DNA of 64,000 nucleotides from Tolypeutes matacus (taxonomy: Eukaryota; Chordata; Mammalia; Cingulata; Chlamyphoridae): the NCBI GenBank assembly GCA_026826555.1, contig JAKSZT010053881.1:7560926-7624925 (forward strand), read 5' to 3'. Under the pieces are notes generated by a model. The model saw only the letters and a list, made by a program, of their open reading frames with translations. It searched no databases and was not told the origin of the DNA. This document shows, one piece after another, positions 57,236 to 64,000 of this stretch (the stretch's first letter is position 1; the number at the start of each line of letters is the position of its first letter). The translations under genes were made by a program, and so were the position numbers.

Positions 57236-59964
57236 CCAGTCAGCTCCTACCCACTGAAGAATTCCCTCAACAAAGAGGTGAGGACTAAGTGATTAAGCAC
57301 ACAGACTCTGAAGGTAGATTACCTAGATTTGATCTCAGGACTTATTTGGGCTTTGATTTCCCCATCTATAAAATGGCAATGGTAGTCAACCAAAGAGGTG
57401 CTGGTGCACAGTACCAGAAATCTGAAGAACCCCAACATCTTTTAGTGCCCTTAGCAGCAAATGACTTATGCCAAAGCCTATTCTTCTTCTTTAGACGAAA
57501 ACCCAACTGACACCTGTTATGTTGTCTGTTAGATAAAGTCGTGTTTATAGAATGTGGGTGAAATGGGAGCTTTGCCAATGGGAAGGAATATGCACCATAG
57601 CCCTTTCCCTTGGCAGCTAAAGAAAAAATTCTGGTGGTCAGGAGAGCAGTTTGATGCCTGTTTTCTCCTAGACTAAGGTGTCTCTGCTGACTAAAATGCC
57701 AGCTTACTCCTTCCTAATTCTCAGCTCTGCAGGTACAGCTTCATTAGCACAGAGGCCATTTTATGAAGCCTTTTTCTACCGGTATGTTGTCATTCTGAAA
57801 CTTATTTACTAATCCTGGTCACACATTAAGAGCTTTGATTAAGCAGTTTGATTTTTTTCCCTTTGTCTCTTCCATCTCATTGAAAGATTACAGAGTTTGA
57901 GCTGAGGTTAAAGGATTATATCTGAATCCTGAGAGTACCAACGCTGCTCCAGCCTGCCTGTCATTTCCTGGTGCGGTTACTTATCTGTCAATATTTCTTC
58001 CCTTTTTTCCCAAGTCCCAGACCTACTTGATCTTGTCCGTTTGGCTCGGCTGGTGGAGGAATAACAAGGGTCTTCCCATCATGCAACATTCTGGGATACA
58101 TCATGACAGAGAAATCTCAAAGCCCAGGTCAATTATAACAGAAGATGCGTACCACCTCTGCCCCCTTCACGTCTTCAGGGGCTGCAGCTGTTTAAAACTA
58201 AGTCACCTGAAAAATGCAAGGAAAGGTGTGTCTGCTTCCTGCCTGCCTCTCTAGTTGTTTAGCAGGATACAAATAATAGAAGATGAATACTCTGTTCGTG
58301 TGGTTTGTGGTTGAGAAGAGGGAATAAAGTTGGCAGCTACCTCATTGTGCTGTAATTACTTTTTAATTAGAATTTATTGGATACAGATGGATTCTTCTTG
58401 TTCTTTCACCCATTGATGTTTTTAATATTCCCACATCAGATATTATGAGGCAGTAGCCAGCAGTGAATTACATAAAATAACCCTGTAGCTGGTAGTGACT
58501 TACAGAAAGTAACCAACTTAACCATTTGTCTTAGATGAAAAATGATCTTACACCTTTTTGTGGATTCTATTGCTGGTTTCTTGATATAGTGTTTGTTTAT
58601 TCTCATTCCTGCAGGAAAAAATATCATAGTTCCTGTATCAAATTACTGTAACTGACTAGAACATTTTTATTTCAAATAATGTACAATCATATATTTTTTT
58701 TTATGGTGACACTGATAAATTTGCAGGATTTCTCATTTTTTCCTGTCCTACCCATGAATAACTTGAACCTAAACGTGAATGGAATGCACAATTTCATGCT
58801 GTTCTAAAAAAATCATTGCTCATCCATTCTAATTTTAACTGTTTGAACCTGAATAGCTATTTGCTGTATTTTGATAGAAACAAGAAGTAATTTCCTTTTT
58901 TTTTTTTTTTTTTGCTCCAGGGTCTCTCTACATGAACTGACATATGATGCATTTTGAAATCACACTTAATAATTCTCTTTTCATCATAAACAACCGCACC
59001 CTTGTTGAAGAATGGATCTAAAATTAGGCTTACACAGGCCTATGTAATATACCTAAGAAACGTGATTTATTCTAATGTAATAATGGCATAGATTTATAAA
59101 GCTTGACTACTCCAATGCTCCTCGTTATGGTTGTAAAATATTTGTGGCCACTGTGGGATTTTCTAGATCATTATTTTAAAAAAGGAAAAAACCATTTTGA
59201 CAGATGAACTGGGGCCATTCTGAGCAAATCACAGGTACTTCATATAACAAGGCCTCCAAAGAGGGGAGCATGCACTTATTACTATGGCAACCCGGATCAA
59301 AACACTATTTTAGTGGAGAGTCTCCAGTTTTACAATGCAATGATGATTGTTTATAGTACCATTGAAACCAGATTCAGCAAAGGTTTAAGAAATGAGCTGA
59401 CAAGAGGAAAATCATTATAGATAAACTGGGGATACCTGAATGGGATAGCATGGAATCTGCCATTATTTGATCAAATACTGGAATTTATTGCCCAGGACAA
59501 TAGAAATAATGGAAGAGGATCTAGATGATGAGAAACATCCTGAAGTTTCTTCAGTTACAATGTTTTGGACTAAGATCAGTTCAAACTTTGAAAGCAAAGA
59601 GGTTTTTCTTTTTTTTTAAAGTACATATCTCTCAAATCCCTTATTTTTCTATCTGCAAAATACCTACTTGTAACTTTAAAGTTGTGAGCTGACACTTCCT
59701 TTCCTAACATATTTCATTTGACAGAGTGCAACACGGCACACCTCAAGAACCATCCCCATCACTCGGGGCTTTGTGTTTGCACATGTCTACACGAAGTGAC
59801 AGCTGGTTGCAGCCCTGCTCCATTATTTTTATTTAGGTGGAATTTTTATACAAGAAGAGAAAAAAATGGTCTGGTTCACGAATTATCCATTTGGCTCAAT
59901 CTTTCTTGAAGTATCTAAGGACACTATAGAGTGGACAAAGTGCATTGAAGCGAAGGGTTGAATA
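57236..59964. other. Single-copy sequence, candidate conserved element
   Basis: Contains a MIR (57285-57385) and a T-run (58892-58913). 57770-58200 has complex non-repeat sequence with TCF/LEF-, GATA- and PBX-like words (AGCTTTGATTAAGCAG, TTACTTATCTGTCAATATT), suggesting a possible enhancer. No convincing coding frame. Confidence 0.4.
57285..57385 (+). mobile_element. MIR SINE fragment, sense
   Basis: AGTGATTAAGCACACAGACTCTGAAGG ... AGATTTGATCTCAGG ... CCCCATCTATAAAATGGCAATGG follows the MIR order with a gap in the middle. Confidence 0.7.
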
Positions 59965-60110
59965 AACAATCACTTGTTTAACAATTATTCACTGAGCATC
60001 TACCATGTGCCAAATAGGTGTGTGCAGTAAGTGTACAAATTAGGCTTGGTACCTGCCTCTGTGGACGTCATAGTCTAGTGGCAGTTTGGTGAGTGCTCTA
60101 AAGAAATATT
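59965..60110 (-). mobile_element. L2 3' end, antisense
   Basis: TTATTCACTGAGCATCTACCATGTGCCAAATAGG ... GGTACCTGCCTCTGTGGACGTCATAGTCTAGTGG is the usual antisense L2 3' order. Confidence 0.7.
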
Positions 60111-60214
60111 GAAGGAAGCTATACTAGAGAATAACTGGGTGGGGTGGGGTTTGGATCCATTTCCAAAATTTATTAACATGAATAGTTTTCTAGTCTTTGA
60201 AGGGGAAAAGAAAA

Positions 60215-60622
60215 CTGCATTTACTCAATATCTGCTTTGTGCAGAGTTCTGTGCTGGGAGCTTTGCATACAATTATCCCATTTTAATCACAAAACAATCC
60301 TGAGAAATAGCAGCTAGTAATACAATTATTTTGCAGATAAAGAAACTGAGACTCAGAAAGGTTAGCATTTATTATGTGCTGGGCACTTTATAAATATTAA
60401 CTCATTTAATCCTCATAATAACCATGTATAATGGTATTATTTTTATTCTCATTTATAAAAAGGAAACTGAAGCACAGAGATATTAAATGACTTGCACTAG
60501 GTAAGTGACAGAGGCAAGATATGAGCCCAGGAAGTCTGCACCACTACTACTATGCCATGAAGGCGGCGAGTTGTAATACAGCTGGGATCTAACCCAGGTC
60601 TGCTGACTTACCACATGCTTAG
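60215..60622 (-). mobile_element. MIR inserted into MIR, both antisense
   Basis: An outer MIR (60215-60362: AGTTCTGTGCTGGGAGC ... AAAGAAACTGAGACTCAGAAAGGTTA) stops. A second, complete antisense MIR follows (60363-60555: GCATTTATTATGTGCTGGGC ... GGAAACTGAAGCACAGAG ... TGAGCCCAGGAAGTCTGC). The outer one seems to resume at about 60572 (ATACAGCTGGGATCTAACCCAGGTCTGCTGAC). Confidence 0.7.
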
Positions 60623-61003
60623 TTTGTTTTCAGCTTCTTTGCCTACATGGTCAGGTCTATACCACAGCTACCAGATATTTTAGTGATCAAACATAAAATT
60701 CATTTTTTTTCTTTACAAGAATTCCTTGTTCAGAAAAAAAGTGATGCCTCAAAATCATTTCAAAGATTTCCCTTGCTAAATCAAGATGATAAATAGATTG
60801 CAAAATTATACTTTGCATCTGAACAAGTGAATGTATCCATGTCTATTAATTAATTTTTTTAATATATATATTTTTTTATTATGGGTAAAAATAAAAATTC
60901 TCACAATACATACAAACATTTGCAAAATGATATATAAATATATATGCATATATGTGTATTTGCTTACAAAAATGTTGTTTATATATATATATATATATAC
61001 ATA
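60623..61003. other. AT-rich sequence with (TA)n tracts
   Basis: TA-rich tracts at 60860-60880, 60930-60960 and 60978-61003; the last one merges into the tail of the L1 to the right. No other feature. Confidence 0.5.
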
Positions 61004-62093
61004 TATTTTAAGAGGTGCTTAGATTACCCAAAATATTAAACGGAACCCACTGGGATTCCCATGTTGCCCACCTCCCACACCTCCCATCACATCCCACACA
61101 AACATCTCCCACAGTGTGGCCCACCACCCTCAATGAACTTACACATCCTGGAGCCTTGCCACCAACCATAGACCACAGTTCACACTGTAGACCACACTCT
61201 CTCCCACTCAGTTCTGAGTGGTGTGTGCTGATTTAAAATGGCCTACATCCGTTGCCACAACAGTACTCAGGACAACCTCCAACTCCCAAAGAAGCCCCTG
61301 TATTTCAACTGCTCATCCCCTCCCTACCCCAAAAGTGTCAAGTGGCCACTGGCTCCACTTCATTGTTATAATTTCTTGCATTGCTAGAATCACCATATGT
61401 GAACAAGAGAATACCATCAAGTCCACTCTAGTCCATAGTTCTTCCCCCAATCCTGAGGGGACTGGGATGGTGATGTCCACTCCAACTCCAAGTGAGAGAG
61501 GGCTTATATCCCATGGATATAGTGGGTGGGATGATCCTGTCTGCAGATGCAGGCCCTCTCCATTCCCTGGGATGGCCATTGCCCATCGTTGTCTCCTTAC
61601 CAGGTGACTTGGATGAGTCCATTGAGCTGTAGGGTAGGAGTTGCAGCTCCACCTAGATTTCATGAACACCTGGCAAATAGGTAGGCGGGAAGCTCCAGTC
61701 TCTGGAAGTATACCTAAAAACTCCAGCATCACATATAGGTTTGAATAGAAGGGACTGGTGAACCATGTGCAGGGAGGACTTATTTGAGTCTAATTCTGTC
61801 ACTCTCAGGAGCACAGATTCCAAAATAGAACCCACTGATAAGGCATCAGTCTCTGGGGCTATCCCCCTTTATATAGGACCAGGGTGTCTCCAGAGCTCTC
61901 AGGAACCCCAATGAGTGGGGTGATAGGTACTTAGATGTTCTATGAGCTCCTACTGAGGTGTGCGTAAGAGTTACCTCTGGGATGACCTCCCGACTCTCTT
62001 TGAAGTCTCTTAGCCACTTGAACTCTTTTGTCTTTACCATTTCCCCCTTTTATTCAAGGTCTTTTTCCAGTTGTGTTGCCAGCTGGCACTTGG

Positions 62094-62167
62094 GAAAAGT
62101 TTTCAATTAGCAATAATCGTGCCTCGGATAAACCTCATTGGCTACGATACTGCCACTGTGCAAAGCT
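62094..62167 (-). pseudogene. RNU4: Truncated U4 snRNA retrocopy (5' part)
   Basis: On the minus strand it starts AGCTTTGCACAGTGGCAGTA and continues through TCGTAGCCAATGAGG, TTTATCCGAGG, ATTATTGCTAATTG and AAAACTTTTC, i.e. U4 from its first base through the U6-pairing stem II/5' stem-loop/stem I region, to about base 74-79. Two CpG sites have become CpA/TpG. The 3' half, including the Sm site, is missing. Flanked by 16-bp repeats GCCAGCTGGCACTTGG (62078-62093) and GCCAGTTGGCACTTGG (62168-62183). The related L1 copy near 22960 has a single such word and no insert. No A tail. Not functional. Confidence 0.92.
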
Positions 62168-63657
62168 GCCAGTTGGCACTTGGTATTAATCCCTCGTTGC
62201 CAGGGAGGCTCATCCCCGGGAATCATGTCCCAAGTTGGGGGGAAGGTAATGCAATCATATGCTGAGTTTGGCTTAGAGAGAGGCCACATTTCAGCAAAAG
62301 GAGGCTCTCAGGTGGCAACCCTTAGGCACCCCACAACTGCAGGCTAAGTCTCATTTACAAGAGCAAAGACTCACAAGGGTAGTCATCAATAAAAAAAAAA
62401 CATCTGTGGGTCATCCTATTTTGACAGGCACTGTCCCTACACTCAGAGGACTATTGTTGCTCCCTTGGAGACTGTGACAGAGCTCTCCAGGCTAGGAATT
62501 CAGATTCCCTCATTTATTGTGTGATTATCCACCCATCGTGACCATGCCCCATCCCCCGATCCTTTGAATGATTTTGTATATCTTTCATGTATATTCCGAT
62601 GAACCAATCCCCACGAAACCCCCCCCAATAATCCCCCGCAGTACCCATTGTAACCCTTCTGTGATCCAAATCCTCCATGAACATTTAGTCCATAAAATAA
62701 TCAAATACACTTACTAGGAAAAAGAAACAAGTGTGATAAGCATACATGCAAGAGACAAACATAAGGAAACTCAGGGGAAAAAAAAAGGGAGAGAAGGAAA
62801 AAAACAAATAATCAAATAAAGAACAAAACAAAATAAAATATAATTAGTGGATTGGGACATTCAAAAAATGGGCAAAAAAGCAAAGGAAATGCTTTTAAAA
62901 TATATATATATATATTCATTTTTTTTCCTTTCTCTTTTCTTTTTTCCCTTTTTTCCTTCCCTTTATCACTGTGTTATTGGATGTCTGGTGTGCTATGACA
63001 CCTTCCTCCTCTCAATCCCCATTGTCTCCCAATTTTTCATTTAATTTTCAAAGAAGTTTAGGTCAGAGCAAAGTCACACACGGAGTGCCGGAGACTCCCA
63101 GATACCAAACCACCCCCCCTTCCCCACCCCTTATTAACTCCGCCCCCTTTTTTTTGGTTGTTAGCATTGTTATAACTGTTATGAAGATAGCAAAATATAG
63201 CAACTAAACATTGTCAGTGATTTACAGTATAGTTTACAATTTAGATGATACAGTTTAATAATTTTGATGATATTTACCATGTCCTGTGTCCATTACTGTA
63301 AGGTAATGAAAAACATTCCCCATGACCACCAAACAACCCATTAGATCTTGACTGTTCCCTTCTCCCAAGCCCCCAGGGCCCATGATACCCCCCTCTCCCA
63401 ACCCATGGAATGTCAAGATTCACAGTTACATGCCCTGGGGATTTGAACCAGCCCTTCCTAATCCACCCACCCCCCAGTGCTGCACCACCAAACCCAGGAA
63501 CACCACCACTCATCTGCCCCATCCCCCAACATGCAACCACACTCTATCCCTTTACCATAGATTATGTCCATATGGGTGATGGCTCAAAGCCTGCTCTTCT
63601 CTCACTCTCCTTTGTTAACCTATCTTTCAGTCTCAGAGACTGCTCACTTTCCTCAGT

Positions 63658-64000
63658 TCAGATCAGTGAGGTCATATACTGTTCATCCTTCAGTGCCTGG
63701 CTTGCTTCACTCAACATAAGGTCTTCAAGATTCATCCACGTTGTTCCATGTGTTAGCACTTTGTTCCTTCTTACAGCTGAGTAATATTCCATTGTATGTG
63801 TGTACCACATTTTGCTTATCCATTCGTCTGTTGATGAGCACCGGGGCTGATTCCAACTTTTGGCAATGGTGAACAATGCCGCTATGAACATTGGTGTGCA
63901 TATATCTGTTTGTATTTTTGTTTTCAGTTCTTCTGGGTATATACCCAGCAGTGGAATTGCTGGATCATACAGAAGATCTATTGCTAGTTTTCTGAGGAAC
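63658..64000 (-). pseudogene. L1 ORF2 C-terminus, partial at window edge
   Basis: Ends at 63658 with the same terminus as the other copy (LMLSEASQALKDEQ.MTSLI). Readable minus-strand words: MFIAALFTIAKSWNQPRC, WYTHTMEYYSAVRRNKVL. The readable part extends to about 63891; upstream words (GYIPRRTENKN-type region) continue to the edge in a shifted or degraded frame. Intactness further upstream cannot be judged. Confidence 0.8.

Larger units (their letters stand above)
61004..64000 (-). mobile_element. Second long-3'-UTR L1, antisense, cut by window edge
   Basis: Starts TTTTAAGAGGTGCTTAGATTA and follows 21885-24746 module by module: module A (61010-62870), A/T seam (62870-62945), module B (62945-63657), then the ORF2 C-terminus. 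The tail position is occupied by a (TA)n tract instead of poly(T). A U4 snRNA fragment interrupts module A at 62094-62167. The 5' part lies beyond 64000. Confidence 0.85.

Noticed and set aside
62094..62167. A functional U4 snRNA gene
   Set aside because: The 3' half with the Sm site is absent, and it lies between target duplications inside an L1 without snRNA promoter elements that I can see.

Overview
The window looks like intergenic DNA from a xenarthran mammal, most likely an armadillo. The main clue is a set of short tRNA-Ala-derived SINEs of the DAS type, with an A box near TGGCTCAATCAG, a B box GGTTCGGTTCC and a tail of AATAAATAAA. DAS-SINEs were described from Dasypus. Old mammal-wide repeats (MIR, L2, MER5-like, a MER20-like element, MaLR-like LTRs, L1M) fill much of the rest. 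I see no intact host gene with exons. The open reading frames are almost all fragments of L1 ORF1/ORF2 or chance frames inside repeats.

Layout. 1-2230: a minus-strand, intronless, broken retrocopy of the two-pore potassium channel gene KCNK5 (TASK-2), ending in a GC/CpG-rich segment. 2.2-5.6 kb: old repeats and plain sequence. 6.06-14.47 kb: one old antisense L1, cut by at least seven later insertions (LTRs inside LTRs, DAS-SINEs, two tandem L1 3' ends, a small processed retrocopy); target-site duplications (TSDs) let the layers be ordered. 14.5-19.3 kb: mostly single-copy sequence with MIR, L2 and MER20-like pieces. 19.45-21.84 kb: antisense L1 interrupted by an L1 3' end that carries a chimeric DAS-SINE. 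21.84-31.21 kb: a complete-length, xenarthran-type antisense L1 with an unusually long (about 2.9 kb) 3' UTR, broken ORF2 and ORF1, and a 5' UTR with a YY1-like site at its 5' end. 31.2-33.2 kb: older L1. 35.86-40.87 kb: an L1 whose reverse-transcriptase segment is inverted between perfect 25-bp inverted repeats. 40.9-47.6 kb: single-copy sequence with MIRs, a 151-bp direct repeat, and an L1 3' end inserted in a MIR. 47.6-54.2 kb: full-length antisense L1 between perfect 16-bp TSDs. 55.06-57.24 kb: 5'-truncated sense L1 with a young DAS-SINE. 57.2-61.0 kb: mostly single-copy. 61.0-64.0 kb: second long-3'-UTR L1, running off the window and carrying an inserted 5' fragment of U4 snRNA.

No operon, CRISPR array or defence-type system is present, and none is expected. 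The novel interest lies in retrotransposon biology: several distinct L1 3' ends side by side, the long shared L1 3' UTR, a truncated U4 retrocopy, a template-switch-like inversion, and clear nesting that dates events relative to each other. Repeat family names come from memory of consensus sequences and would need RepeatMasker/Dfam to confirm.
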